From Zhengitettix transpicula (taxonomy: Eukaryota > Arthropoda > Insecta > Orthoptera > Tetrigidae), in the NCBI GenBank assembly GCA_037074705.1, contig CM073590.1:37099895-37163894 (forward strand): a DNA stretch of 64,000 nt. The letters are read 5' to 3'. The notes under the pieces are model-generated. The model saw only the letters and a program-made list of their open reading frames with translations. It did not search any database and was not told the DNA's origin. This document shows, one piece after another, positions 32,627 through 46,005 of this stretch; positions within the stretch are counted from its first letter, which is position 1; the number at the start of each line of letters is the position of its first letter. The translations under genes were made by a program, and so were the position numbers.

Positions 32627-32790
32627 CATAATTAGACAAATAAGTAGCCAAATAACGGAAACAAATTAGTGATAAATAAATACCGAAAACTTGATGAAAG
32701 CAACAAGGATTACGGAAACGTTGTGAGTTATTTTGTTTAGAAATTATTTTTGTCTGCTTTTGACAACTTATGTATCTAACTATATTTGCC
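32627..32790 (+). repeat. Penelope-type terminal repeat relic with hammerhead-like motif
   Basis: 'ccaaataacggaaac' then, at 32688-32722, CTTGATGA, a short spacer with a weak stem, and GGAAACGTTG, followed by 'ttatttttgtctgc'. The same tail occurs inverted at 42.0 and 23.94 kb. The core differs from the hammerhead consensus at one position (CTTGATGA for CTGATGA). Confidence 0.5.
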
Positions 32791-33164
32791 GTCCTTAAGA
32801 CAACCATTTATCTTTCTCATTCTTTGTTGCTCCGTCACACATGAATATTTTCATTAGAAATCAGATAGTAATGAAATATTAAATTTAACGAATTATACAT
32901 TAATATAATTATTAGCAGCAAAAATGATTAATAGTTAATATATTACAATTACAGTGAAAAATTTGAATAAAGATAAACCACTCAACGTTGTATCCAGACA
33001 TATGAGATCTGTTCCAGGATTAAAATATTATTCGTAAGAAAAATGACGTAGCTTAAAGATTTTTTTAAATACAACACGTTCAAAACTCTTCCCAAATATC
33101 ATAATTAACAAAATAATGTTGAATTTATTTGTATAATAGACATAAATTAACTTTACACAACGTC

Positions 33165-33240
33165 CATGACAGAATTTTATTTTTCCTGATGAGTACCTAA
33201 ATGTTGGGATGAAACGTTATAAGGTTTATCTTGAATTATA
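33165..33240 (+). repeat. Hammerhead-like motif relic (Penelope-type)
   Basis: 'ttatttttcctgatgagt' followed by 'acctaaatgttgggat' and GAAACGTTAT (33186-33220). CTGATGA and GAAAC are intact with CC/GG pairing between them. No convincing stem III or I. It shares its upstream 18 bp with 28.19 kb. Confidence 0.5.
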
Positions 33241-33572
33241 TTTTACACTAAATGTAATTTATAAAATATTGATGTAATTTTTATTAATCGAATCATCGAA
33301 AAACATTTCTGACTTTATTATTCTTAATCCATTATATTAAGAAATAAACTCATTTGGGTCCATAGTTGTGTTCTTGATCAAGGTAAAACCAACTCCAGTT
33401 GAGGCTATTTATTATCTGTGTCCTGTTTTTGTATTTTGTAATTGGTCTATCGAAAAGTTTTGAATGATCGTTACGGTCATTCGCTAATATGAATCCAATA
33501 AATTATCTGCATAGTTTTTTTTGCATCAAGTGATAATTGCGGGCGCGATGACGAACTGAAATATTCACTGAG
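33241..33572. other. AT-rich DNA, nothing recognised
   Basis: No feature recognised. Confidence 0.45.
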
Positions 33573-34010
33573 TTGGACGCCATAAAATTTAATTATTTAC
33601 TATATGTAACATTAATTGCTTTCGCTGTACATTTGACGCAACTCCTTCAGGTTCATTCGGCGTGCTTATTTGTCGGCACGGAGCTTTCTATTATGTGCTC
33701 GCAGACAGCAGGAGGTCAAGCAGTGGTTGTACCAGTAGCAGTCTTCTCATTAGCGGACTGCGTCTCTCCTTTCAGCAGCACCTCTGTAATGCCGCCTCCA
33801 TTCTCTTCTCCTAATTATACCCTTTTAGTAGCTGCAACAGCCACCTGCTGTGAAATTAGAAGTTATGGCGGGGGTCGCAAATCGCAGCCCTGGGGGATTC
33901 ATAATTGCGGAGTGCCAAGTAACGTGGAACTTGTCTGTGTGCCTCTCCGCTCGGTATGTTTGCGCTAGAGATGGACACATGCATCTGCACTCAGTCTCCA
34001 AACAGATGTG
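33573..34010. promoter_or_regulatory. GC-richer island; open frame of 131 codons is probably not a gene
   Basis: The plus frame 33573-33968 begins with a signal-peptide-like hydrophobic stretch (YLLYVTLIAFAVHL) and is Cys/Ser-rich afterwards. There is no recognised domain, and an opposite-strand frame is open over the 3' part, as expected from GC-richer DNA. The block holds CACCTG, 'ccattctcttctcctaatta' and 'ttcataattgcgg'. A small secreted protein is possible but unsupported; a regulatory element seems as likely. Confidence 0.3.
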
Positions 34011-34265
34011 GCCTGCGGTTTTAATCTCTCTCTCTTCCATTCATCCTGCTAGAGAATAGGGAGAACTGTGCTCTGATCTGCTCAATTCTTTCACGCACAA
34101 ATTTATTGAAATATAAATATAATTTGAGGATTTCAGTTTGTATAATCTTACACTTGTCATAATCGAAGTCCAGTTTCCAGATTCCCCTATATGTCGTTGT
34201 ATACAGTTGCACATCAGCTTCTACACTTCATCATTTCACTCAAAAATTAGCTATGAAATTAATCT

Positions 34266-34485
34266 CTTTCCATCTTCAATAACCACTGATTCTCCTATTA
34301 GCTCTGTTAAATGATTACAGTATTTTTCGCATCACCATATGAATTATATCGATTTGAAAGCAATATATACAAATAACTAAATTAACTGTGGAAGATGAAA
34401 GGTAGAATTCGTATGGTGATGCCAAAAATACTGTAATCATTTAACAGAGCTAGTAGGAGAATCAGTGGTTATTGAAGATGGAAAG
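34266..34485. repeat. Near-perfect inverted repeat, 80-bp arms, 60-bp loop
   Basis: Left arm 34266-34345 and right arm 34406-34485 are reverse complements with only about three to five mismatches (shared segments 'ccatcttcaataaccactga', 'gctctgttaaatgattacag'). The loop is AT-rich and unrelated. No target duplication is visible. The transcript would fold into a long hairpin. It could be a foldback/MITE element or an inverted duplication of a longer element that continues rightward (34486 on), where the flanking DNA has no left-side partner. Confidence 0.85.
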
Positions 34486-35138
34486 GACATGGATGGAAGC
34501 CAACCATGAACTACGCCACACGAAGACGAGACTGACAATGCTCGGCTTTCACCATAAAGTGTGCTTAAACAAAGTATTTCATGAACCAAAAGACGAATGT
34601 GTGTGTGAGTTGTGTTTAGAAGTCTGTGGGACATATATTGTAAAATGTAGGAATAGACGTAAATCTATCGTAGCTTACAGCAAGGAAAGGTTGGAATGTA
34701 ATGCACTGCATGTGTGCGCTTCCAATATATTATTATATATTGCTTTCAACATTTGTAGCTCAATAATATGCTTCCATATTACAAATGAGCACTGTTATGC
34801 TTCTTAAGTCTTCACGAGTTTCCGGCAGAAATTTCGATTTATCTTTTCCTCTCACATCGCTTATTCTTTTTCACTTATCTCTTATCCTCACTTATCCTTA
34901 ATCTTAATTTTGTGTGTGTTATTATTGGTATATTGATCCCATTTTTTTCTTCCGTACAATAGGCAATGGAATACCTCTGAAATAATTTTTGACATAGTTT
35001 TCTTAGATAATAACATCAAATCATAACTTTCATCCGTCGACTTATTAGCATTTTAAGTGCCATACTTGATATAAAAAATTCATAATGAAGTAATATGGGT
35101 GCCAAAGTAAGTTGTAATTGATCACAAGCCACAGATAT
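34486..35138. other. Unrecognised DNA with a 111-codon plus frame at 34472-34807
   Basis: The frame is Cys-rich in the middle (CVCELCLEVCGTYIVKC) but turns into AT-rich low-complexity sequence. The opposite strand is also open next to the inverted repeat (GVVHGWLPSMSFPSSITTDS). I do not recognise either. One of them may be coding sequence of the element that supplied the inverted repeat arms. Confidence 0.25.
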
Positions 35139-35345
35139 GCATACATATTTTCCAGTTGTAATTCTGTAAAATGTAATATAAATAATGTATTTTATTCGAA
35201 TTCACTACATACATATTTTCCAGTTGTAATACTGTATAATGGAATATTTTATTCAAATTCACAGCTTACATATTTCCCAGTTGTAGTACTATAAAATGGA
35301 ATATAATTCCTGTATTTTATTCAAATACACTGCATACATATTAAA
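35139..35345. repeat. Minisatellite, three ~60-68-bp units
   Basis: Units begin near 35139, 35207 and 35266 and share 'acatattttccagttgtaat' and 'gtattttattcgaattcac' with small changes. The middle unit lacks ~9 bp. A partial fourth unit ('gcatacatatt') closes the array. Confidence 0.85.
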
Positions 35346-38300
35346 GCAATTTATGATTTATTATATAATATTTACAATGTAGAATTAACTTCTCGTTTAA
35401 CTTCACGGTCATCTGGTGGACCTCGTTAGTCGGAAATTATTTATAACATCTACATTAATTGTACTAAAATAATTGTATTGAAGAGAGAGTTCATAATAAT
35501 GGATTATGTAGGTTAAGTTCGTCTTTACTGAAGTGTACGAAGTCGTCTTACATAGATCTCTATGCGTGTTTCTGATATCCTAGATCATTAATTAAGGCCA
35601 TTAAGCGCTGATAATTGAATAAGTCTGACCATCTTACCGAGAATTCAAGTTCTTAAGTATGCGTTCGTCATCTAGAACCTCCTGAGCCGACGCAGGGTGT
35701 GGCTTCCTTAAGTTTAGAAACCACTTAACTTTTCCTATAATTTGATTTGGAGTGTGTTTAAATTAGGATACTCCGAAAATGAGTTCTTGCGGGCCCCAGC
35801 GTATTGAGAAAATGGAGTTTTTATTACGAACCTGGGAAATTTGTATCGTTTATTAAAAATTGACTAGCGTTTTACAATAACCTTTCGGTTATAATTAATT
35901 ACACAGATAACTTATAATTACACGAGTTGCTATATATTTGAGCGTACAGTGGCGGATAAAATTAGAGGGATATTTGTGTTATTTCATCGGTAGAGATTAT
36001 ATAGCGATATATCAAAACTAGTAACTTCAAAACTTTATTTATAATCCACCCATAAACAATATATAATGCAAATTCCTTTAACAGTGTATCAGAACCTACT
36101 ATCAGCGCCCAAAGATGGCAGCGTTAATGTGAATGAAGAGGCTAAATTGTGGTACAAGTTGTGGAGATCCTGTGATATTAATTAACATTTGGACCCCCTT
36201 CTTTCCACAACTTAGTTGTAAGCAGCTTACCAGCTCTTAGAGCTTCTTACGGAGCTTCTGGGAAACGGTCTCTACTGCATTCACATGCGCACGTACTCGC
36301 GCTAGGCGGAAACAATACTCTCAAGTTATTAGATATTGCCTCCTTATTATTTGCTGATCATAAAAGTGTCTTAACTGTACAATTAATGTGAACGTCAACT
36401 TCCTTACTCGGGATAGAAATTAATATGTAATATATTGAAAGTTAATTTGTAAACTTATAAAATATTTATTTTAAATGAAGTGAGCTTACATTACAGCGAT
36501 AAATATTTTATGCGGTTTATAAAAAGCAAATACTGTCTTAAATTAGTCTTTTTGCGTTTATTACTTCACCATAAATGTACAGTAATATATGCCATATTTT
36601 CCTCAGAATATTAAGTTATCCGTTTCCACGTCACCATTAATTTTTTCTTTTTATTCAATTTCCATACACAAATTGACAAATTAATAAATAAACTGTAAAG
36701 ATTACGGTTACAGTCAATAAGAAAACTGTATTTAACATACTCGTAATTAGTGCAGCTGTGACTTTTTTCTTAGTTTTTTTGCGATATAATTTATGTTCAG
36801 ACATAATTAAATAATTCATTGAAATTTGTGATAGGCAGATAAATAATTCTACCAATGAAACTTTTAAAGTAAATTTGAATTTTAAATTAGTTTATTAATG
36901 TAATTAAAAAATTTACAATTACTTCTCTTCTCATTATATAATAATCGTTTCTGTTCCACTTTTCTGAAGTTAATACAATCTCCTCAAAAAAAGTTCCAAG
37001 TTTCTGGTGTTAAATTATGAAAATAATTAATCAAACGAAAACTTGAGAAAGGAAGGAAAATGAAATTAACTTACTAAATATATATTTCAATTATTTCCGT
37101 GTTTTCGTCCTCAGCGTCCCTGTAAAGTCATTTAATAAATAATTTTGTTCAAAAAGGGTATCTATTACGTCTAATATTATTATGACATCGTAAGTTCAGA
37201 GTTTTTATCTGGACGAAACGTGTACATTCAGATGAAAAATGGGATGCAAGTTTATTTCACGTTTCGAACTTAAGTAATACATGTTTAACGTGCAGAAATA
37301 TGTAATAAGGACAATAATTCTATCTATACAACTACTCGAATACCGTAGTCATCGTAGTTAACTACAAAAAGCCGAGGAAGAATAAAGTAGATTATGGGGA
37401 AGGGAGTAAAACACCTGTTGCTTTAGTTGACGCGTCAACTTCAACTTTCTTGCGATTAACATCAATTATAATCTGTTTACGATCGGAGGGAGAGCTCTGT
37501 TTACAGTTTTATTTATAGATTGCCTCGCTTGTTATTTAAGATTTTATGAGACGTAGTACTTAAATACAGCCATTCTGAAGAAGAAAACTTATTTAAGAGT
37601 TTTTAATACATGTTTTGATAAAACAAACGGACATATATTTACAATTTTGTAAATATATTTCCAATCGCATCAATTTAAAATATGTCTGTCCCAAACAAAA
37701 TAAATTTATATATGATACAGCTCTTTTCAACAGAATGACTATTCTAAGATCTAAAATTATACTTACGAATTCCTTATAAATACATTAATTATTTTATTCC
37801 TTACACATATACTTATTTATTGTCCTTAGTTACGACGCAAATATTCAATTATTTGAAACTTCATTGAAATATTATTTTAGTGGTTATTTTTTTACTATAT
37901 TTTAAGCTACATCCTGGCTATTGTAGCCAGTATAAATAAAAATCTATTATTAAGGCGCAAAATTTCATATCCGATACTATTATCCAAAAGAAACGAAAAA
38001 TATATGTATACTAGATAATTAATGTATTACTGATAATTGAATGCCGCATTCTTTAAAAATCCAAAATTTCATTAACATACCACGTGAATATTTAAACGCG
38101 TTTTTTGTATTCTTTAAATAAAATTCTAAACTTAAAGTATTTAGTACAAGTACTTGAGTGAACTGTAAATTAAGTCATATAACGAGAGAATATGAGTCTT
38201 AAAGTTATAACTGTACAGAAAATTATTACGTTTATTCTTTATTATCACTCTAACACTCAATTTATTCTGACAACACTAACATAATAACGTATTAATTCAA

Positions 38301-39749
38301 AGGAAAAGTGAAACTACACTAGCAGCACGAAATTAAAATTCGGAGTTATCTGTTATGAAGTCTCAAAAAGTATACATTAATTTAAACTACCGTTAACCAA
38401 TTTTATTCTGTTTACTTTAAAATTCCAAGAAGTCACAAATCCTGCAGCGTCGCTTTAATGGATATGTATTTCCGGAATCACGTGTCATGCACATGTCAAC
38501 ACTACGAAAAATCAAACAAAATTGCAACTCTGTCTTTAAATGAAGCAGCATACAGTATCCAGGCAGGAACAATTAATTGCTTAATTGAAAAACTATGAAT
38601 CCAAGTTGTGTATCCTATATATGAGACTGTTTAATTATGATTGTGGTTGTTGCAGTTCTCTTTTTATCTCTGATTATTTAATCCAATTGTCATTCTATAG
38701 CATACATCAGTTGTTTCCAACATTATATTGGTAAAAGTGACACTTGGATGTAGGAAAATATTCATTTCATAGAAGAAGGATTATGGATTTGAACTGTTTG
38801 CCTGGTTAAATACTAACGCCTTTACCTAGAAATAATAAAATACTGAAAGGTTTGTTAGACAGGCTAGATAAATTTATTTAAGAAAGTAGAGTAGGAATTG
38901 TAAGTATAACATATATTTTATGAATGTCTAATTACTTAATAGTTGATGTGTTCTGTTGTTAAATATAAGTTTTGGATACAAAATAGTACAATACAGTATG
39001 ATCCCTTATTACTGGGAAGTAAAATAACTGAATTAACGGAATTTTTTAAATAATTAAAATATTAAATATATTGATACTAAGGAATGATGGGAATGTTTTA
39101 TTTTCAGGGAAAAACCTGGATATATTCGTGGAATATTTTTCTTTTATATTTTAATGGAAATATAATATTACCTATAATTTTTGTTTACTTCAATTTCATA
39201 AATTCATTCATTCAAAATAGCTTAAAGGTATTTTCAAACGAAACGATAGTCGTAGAATGTACTTTCATTCGTCAGAAATATAAGTTTACAAATTGTATAA
39301 ATCGTCCTTGATACTAAATTTCCCGTTATTATATAAGTAATTATCTCTGCTGTTGAAAATAACTATTTGATGTAATGAGAAATATTTGATAAATATCAAA
39401 ACAACATATTACAAACATTGAGAGATATTCCAATTGTAAGCTGTAATTATTTAGTGAATCTATTTCATTTCTTATTCTGTATTGATTCATTAATAGTCAA
39501 GGAAGATTCCGAAAAATATCCATTTTGAAAAAATCACTTATATTATAATAAAATTAAATCGGAACACATTAATAACTATCTACTTTAATGTTTAAAAAGA
39601 ATACTGGAGTGACACCTAATTATAATGATGAGAAAACCTGCAATACGTAATTATGTATAACTTTACTTCACTGGTATGATTTTTAACTGTGCTTAAACTT
39701 CATTCGATTTTTTAATTCAGACATCTACTTTTGATGAACAGATTCGACT
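35346..39749. other. AT-rich intergenic DNA, nothing recognised
   Basis: About 4.4 kb without recognisable coding, RNA or repeat signatures. A hydrophobic minus frame at 36655-36855 is AT-rich chance sequence. A 14-bp palindrome 'gttgacgcgtcaac' occurs near 37428. Confidence 0.45.
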
Positions 39750-39990
39750 TTTAAAATTAGTTCAGCCATCGATCTTCTCGGCGGAGAAGCAGCTTTAATC
39801 TGCGAAGCCTGCTTGTTGCCATTTTTTCCCTCTGTATGTCCATTTATTGACAGGTGACAACTGGGTCTCCCAAAGGATTTGTCCCATTTTGTCTGTAAGC
39901 CGCTCGCGCTGGTTGCAGCTTCAAGCCGATTGGCCTTCACGCTGGCTGACTTCAGCCGACGGAGAATTGCAGCTTCCTCTAGGCCAAGAA
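39750..39990. promoter_or_regulatory. GC-richer island, candidate regulatory element
   Basis: GC rises sharply; 'gaagcagctttaatctgcg', 'tatttattgacaggtgac' (CACCTG on the minus strand) and 'aagccgattggccttcacg' (CCAAT) stand out. The 71-codon minus frame has no recognised motif. Confidence 0.3.
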
Positions 39991-41932
39991 TGTAAATAAT
40001 AAATGCCCTGCTATGTATTTAGCTTTCAGGGATACAGGGTAAAATAACGTGGCACTTTTAGCTTGCGCCTTGCAAACGTTACCAGACTATTTTTTGTCAT
40101 TTTAGACTATTAATATCGAAGCAAAAGATCACTACAACGTATTCTTTGTGATATTTAACGCCATTTATGAATGGATATTTCAAGTGGTAATTCAGCTGCG
40201 CATACCTGATTCCGATTTAGCAGAGCTCAATTCCTTTTGAAGCTGAAGTCCAGGCAATGCGTTTACGTTGTGTAGGCTGATGTACGAAGCATCTGGGTTC
40301 TGCGGAACAGTATACATACTAACACACAATTCCCCAAAACATCCACAGCTATGCAATTATGCAGAGCGCTCATGCACGATATAATATTGAGTTTGAAAAA
40401 GAAAACATGCCGATGTGAAATGATTTTTAATCAAAATTACCATTTCGGTTTCTAGCGCACTGAATTATGGACTTATTTATTTGGGAGATTTCTGACTAGT
40501 TTGGTAAATATTATTACATATTGCTATTAAATATTTTAAAAATATATTTATAGGGTAATTTATATCATATTACTATATAAAATTAATGTAAGAAGATCTT
40601 ATTTAAAAAATAATAATCTTCTGCGTGTTAGAAATGATATTAATATTTATTCGTTTAAGATGACTGTCATTTATTAATATTGACTGTATAGTACAGACAG
40701 TCCAAAATATACTGGTAAATTAAGTTGGACGATTACTTTAAATCGTACTCTATTCACGCGATTCTAATTACAATGGAAATTGGTATGTTTGTTATATTTT
40801 ACGATTTTTGTGTTGTCTGGTGTTAAGACTGTTGGGATGAAATATAAATTGACTAACTGGTTTCACGAAGTCTTGAATGTTTCTCATGGTGGTCCAGAAT
40901 AACAGCAAGATGTACCTTGTACTGCTAGATGATTGAATTTTGAATCACCTTTGTCGTCCTATGCAGCCCATTTTGTCAACACCTTCCCTTCGTTTCCAAA
41001 TGGGCGTATTTCCTTAGTTCAAAAACTCTTCTCTCATCCTATCGTCACCTTGGTCTTCTGAAGAAAACGTGGCTGCCAACATACAAGTTTCGTACACGAG
41101 GGATACATGCAAAACGAAGTGTTGTTTTTATCTCTAATAATTTCTCCCAATCCATTTCGTTCAAAAATGGAGGTCGTCGGCTTATTGACGTCATCTTCGT
41201 TCCCTCCAGTCAGGCGAATCATTCACTTAGCCTACGCCACAGAACTCAGACTTCCTTTAATTCGTAAAGCAGCGTCGTTTAGAATAACACTGTATATACC
41301 ACGTGGATCCCTAAACTAATGTGGTTTCTAATTAATCTACTAAATCTGATATTTTCATAAAAATTAAATAGATACGGTTATAAGTCCAATGTTAATTTAA
41401 TAAACAGAATTATAAATAAAATGAATATACCTATTCAGTGATGCCACATTCCATGTATATATAAAAGGAGGGAGAGAGAAACAGTCTTATTACAGTATGG
41501 TAAAATTTATTAATATTTTATATCGCGCAAGAAAATTTAATAATTTAAAATTTAAAGTAGTTATTATTCTTTTGATGATTTTTCATTTTGATGTACGAAT
41601 AACCTTTCTAATTTTCTTTTTCAGTTTCAGGTTAATTTGTTCTTTTTATTAGAATTTAATGTTTCACGGGGGACATATTTAATTATGTCAGAGTGTAATG
41701 TTTTGTTCTCGATATGTGTATTTGCGACAGAACGGAGTACACTTATGACAGTGATTATTTATTTATTCATGTTCTCAGCTAAGACAATACTTTGAAGACA
41801 ATACTTTTCAAAACGTGGAGAAAATATACCGGATTTTACCATTTTAACAAAAAACTAAACGAGTGAATTTTCTTGCAAACATATAACTTGAACATTGTAG
41901 TAGTTTAAAAAGTAATTTTAACAGTATTTAAG
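39991..41932. other. AT-rich DNA with mixed-composition stretch at 40850-41320
   Basis: No feature recognised. Frames at 41034-41319 are open on both strands and carry no known motif. Confidence 0.4.
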
Positions 41933-41947
41933 ATATATATATATATA
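41933..41947. repeat. TA microsatellite
   Basis: A short pure (TA)n run. Confidence 0.85.
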
Positions 41948-41974
41948 ATCGCTTAAATGTTTGTTATTTATACA

Positions 41975-42060
41975 AATTAGATAAATGAATAATCAAATAA
42001 CAGACAAAAATAAGTCATAAACCGCAACGTTTCTCCTACCGTTATTGTTTTCTTCAAATA
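41975..42060 (-). repeat. Penelope-type terminal repeat relic with hammerhead-like motif
   Basis: On the minus strand (42058 to 42025): TTTGAAGA, a short spacer, then GGAGAAACGTTG, followed by 'ttatttttgtctgttatttg'. It aligns with 32688-32780 in opposite orientation. The core is degenerate (TTGAAGA). Confidence 0.5.
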
Positions 42061-45000
42061 ATTACATGTTAAAAAAATTGATGTATTACGAATTTATAAC
42101 TGATGCCAATGCGTTATTACGTTGAAATTTCTGGGCTTGTCACGAAATCTGCCCCATATCAGGGTCAGAATACTACACGCAATTGTTATTGTTGTTATTC
42201 TCGGTTACACAAACACACTATGTAAAATAAAGTCATTATATAAAATAATGTTAGTGGTGATTGTAACATATAGCAAATACTTATCTGGATAAATGTTTAC
42301 GCAGTTATTCTGATGTTTATTGCGGTTTCAAGAAGGTATGTGCTTTGAATTCACTATAATTTCAGATTAATTATGAATAACATATAATTGTAAATTTATT
42401 ATTGTCAAAAATAAGTAAAAAGTAACGAATAATTCAGAATTAAATAAATAATTGGAACATTTTTAAAGGAGGGCAAAAACGAAGATTAATGCCACATTTA
42501 TTACTACAAATAATATAACAGTCCAAATAGGTGCTTAATATAATTTTCAAATTTCTGCATAGGATGACACATACAGATTTTTGTGACATTTTATTCAATT
42601 AATCGTGTTTCGTTCATTCCAATAATTTCAAGCTTGTTACGTTACATATTTCTTTTATTTTATTTTTTAGGAAAAAGCGTTTATACTTACGATTAACACT
42701 CCTGTTAACCATTCGTCGCTGCTGTTTGCAAAATTATTATTTGACGGTTTCTATTTTTGCGGAGACATTTAATAAGTGTTCAGCTGTTATCAATGTTATG
42801 GGGAATCAGTAAGATTGTACAATTCATCTTCTCATTGGCCTTACGATTCTGGAAAACAATGTAATGGCTCCAATCCCAATTATTTGTCTTGAGCCCTGTC
42901 TCTTTCTATTGTTGTGTGCAGTTATGGTCTCATTTTAATTTTATTGAAAAAGACGTTTTGGTATGGATCTAGCGAAACGAACTATTTTTTACCATATTAC
43001 CTTTTGCTTCTAAAGTACTTTGAATTTATTATAAATTGTTAATTTAAATATTGTAGGTATTCAAATTTCTGGGAACTAATTAATATACCATAATACGGTT
43101 CTATAAATCAATTCAAACAAGTACTAAGAAATTAAAATTCTTCTATAATATACGAGAAAAAATTAGGCTCCTGATGTTCTTGTTCCCGTATGTTATTGAT
43201 TATGATTAATCATAACAATTATCATCATTTTTTATGAAATATCACATCATAATTTTATAAATTTTCTACTATGAGAAATGCGCTAATCTAATAATGAGAA
43301 TTTTTAGTATACAAGTACATCGTCCTTACTTTTTCTTTTTCCACTTAAAGTCAGTGATTATTTTGCAATATCTCCGATGCTCATTAATATTGAATTTATT
43401 TTAAATTACACGATTCAATTCCATTTTGTCTGTGTCCAAAATTTGGAAAATATAAAATAATATTTTGTATAATACTGCAACAAAGCTCTAGAAAACAATA
43501 CACACAAGCACATTAAATTAATTTGACGTGAGGATGACAGGTGACCAGTGCCACTAAGCAGCTGCGTAATTTTGAGCAAATTATTTCTCAGACTTACACC
43601 TTTTGTTTTACATCGATTCAAGAACACTTCTATTAATAAATAACAGATTTGCGACTTATTCTATTAAATCAAATTGTGTCACAAAAGAAAGGTAATTTTT
43701 AAGTATTGCCAATGTATAAAACTTTTACATTGTGGTACCAGAATAGTCGTTCTATTGTTGACAAAATGTTCTGCATATCTTGACTGTATTGTTTTCGAAT
43801 TATATGACATGCTAAAAAGATGAGTCTTGCAGATCCTTAAGATAAGTGTTGATGTAGATTTCCCGCGGTGAGCTTACTTATTTGTGCTTCCAGCAGGGCT
43901 GCTGTCCGGCGTCGACCCCGCCCCTGGCGGACGCACGGACAGACCATGTGGGTGCGTTGTGTGCCACGTATCTGTTTTCTTTCATTCTCCTATGCATGAT
44001 CTTCTGTAAATACCAATGCGTTTGCTCAACTTTACTTTGTATAAATATTTATGCATCATAATTTTCCATTTATCTAATCCTTCTCGTTTTATAATACTTT
44101 TGCTTGCATTGCATATAATATATAATGTTTTAACTTTTTAAAGTTTTTCCTCTTTGTTATTTGGTATTTCCCTTTTTATATATATCCTTTAATGTCCTGG
44201 TTGTATTTCGTGGAACCAGTAGGGTGAGTTGCATTGACATTTCAACCTAGTTTATCTTCATAATCAATTTAACTATTAAAAATGTTTTCAAACTGTAATA
44301 CACTTTGTCCCGTGTTTCCCGTTATTCTTTGATTTAATTGCAGTGCTATATACAAAATATTACGAACTTCTCAAATTGGCTAAATTATTCCCTTCAAACT
44401 TCTGATGACTGATAAAATTGGTTATGAAATTTAAAATAACTATTTTAAATATTGCTCTGTATTTTATTTCATTCTGTATTTTTAATGTTAGTGTGAGATG
44501 TTGGTGTTGTGAGCTGAAATATTTTGCATACTATTCTCAATTTAATAAATATTAAATTGTTGTTTTATTTTCGTTTCTAATTACTAACATCTTTACTCCT
44601 GCGTAAATGTTGAAACCAGACGCCGTATTTAAATTTGAAGTAGTTCTAATTTTCGGGTCAGTTACAAAATCTTAATAGAGAATGTTGTATGGCTTTATAG
44701 GTGGTGTTACAGCAAACATTTGTTTAAATAACAACTCAATAAACGTATAAATTGAAATAAATGTTATATATTCCAGTTGAACGTCAATTAATGGCCAAAT
44801 GACTAAAGTAGGTTACCGATAGAGTTAAGCCACAAACTGCTGGAAACCGGTGTACGCTATTTAAAAACAAGTTTCAGCATCAGTGTGGTAATGAAAATAA
44901 ATAAATATTGGTTTTATTATAAATCATTGAAATTAAAATTATATTATACACCATTACTATTAAAATTATTCTACTTGTATCTATTAGAATTACAAGAGTT

Positions 45001-45191
45001 GCAATCTTCTATTTATACTAGTTGAAAAAGCTTTAAGTTTCAAGTAAAACGAGTTGAATACAATCTGTATTGATGCAAGTAAGCCAATTTTGATATCAGA
45101 AAAACTAGGCTTGGGAAAATTAACACTGACAAGAAATTAGTTTAGACTAATTTTAATTTGGTTAGGAAATTAAGGTTGTCCTAGTTAGCGA

Positions 45192-45194
<3 letters not shown>
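42061..45194. other. AT-rich DNA; small GC-rich patch at 43880-43985
   Basis: The patch ('gctgtccggcgtcgaccccg', 'gcggacgcacggacag') is the only non-AT-rich part. No gene recognised. The minus frame 43415-43627 is unrecognised. Confidence 0.45.

Positions 45195-45232
<38 letters not shown>
45195..45232. repeat. TA microsatellite (left flank of LTR)
   Basis: A (TA)n run ending exactly at TGTAATA. Confidence 0.95.
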
Positions 45233-45235
<3 letters not shown>

Positions 45236-45546
45236 AATACCTCAAATAAAATAAAACTAACGGTACCAATTTAAACAAACAATTATTATTTATTAAGACT
45301 CAAGTTTACAATTACACAAATAATCCAATGAAATTTTATAAATCAAAACAATTTTATTTACCTAGAATACATTTTAAATAATCGGACTCGGTACCCTCAG
45401 GGTCTTTACTGGGTTGATAAGGAAACGGAACAAAAATGTTATAATTAAACAAATACCGTTACAATAAATGAAAAACGAAATGAAACTAAATGAAATGATT
45501 GAAATAATTGAAACTAAATGATTGAAACGAAATCTGACTTATTACC

Positions 45547-45552
45547 TTTATT
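45547..45552 (-). terminator. Candidate polyadenylation signal (AATAAA) of family B LTR
   Basis: AATAAA on the minus strand inside 'gttaaataaaggtaataag', a block that is recognisable in all the family B LTRs although the hexamer itself is mutated in most. Confidence 0.35.
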
Positions 45553-46005
45553 TAACAATTTACAATTATGAATACAGAAAAATAAACTTACAAGCTGTCT
45601 GGTCAATGCACTTTGGATCTCTCTCATACCACACACCCTTACTTCACACAGGCTTAAGGAGCAACAGATTGCGCCCACACTCTGCTTTCACAGCCACCTT
45701 CTCTTGACGACGTCACCCCCACGACGAATTCAACAAACTCTGCTGGCAGACAGACCTCCACGATGAAACTCCCACCGAATGTTGACGACTGATTTCAAAC
45801 TGATTACTCTCGGCCATCTAGCTTGGTCTACCATCCGATGATCTCTTCTGATTGCAAACTCCCAACTGTTCAAAACATTGTTTCGGTCACTTTAACTTGG
45901 CCTTGCGGACCTGCACTAACGCTCTCCCCGCTGACACGTCCGTCTCCAGCCCACACGAAATGATAATGATCTCCTCTCCAACACGAAATGATAATGACCT
46001 CCAAA

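Noticed and set aside
33573..33968. 131-codon frame with signal-like start as a secreted protein gene
   Set aside because: No domain, no splice context, antisense frame also open; kept only as a GC-rich island.
36655..36855. Hydrophobic minus-strand frame as a membrane protein
   Set aside because: Hydrophobicity follows from AT-rich codons; no other support.
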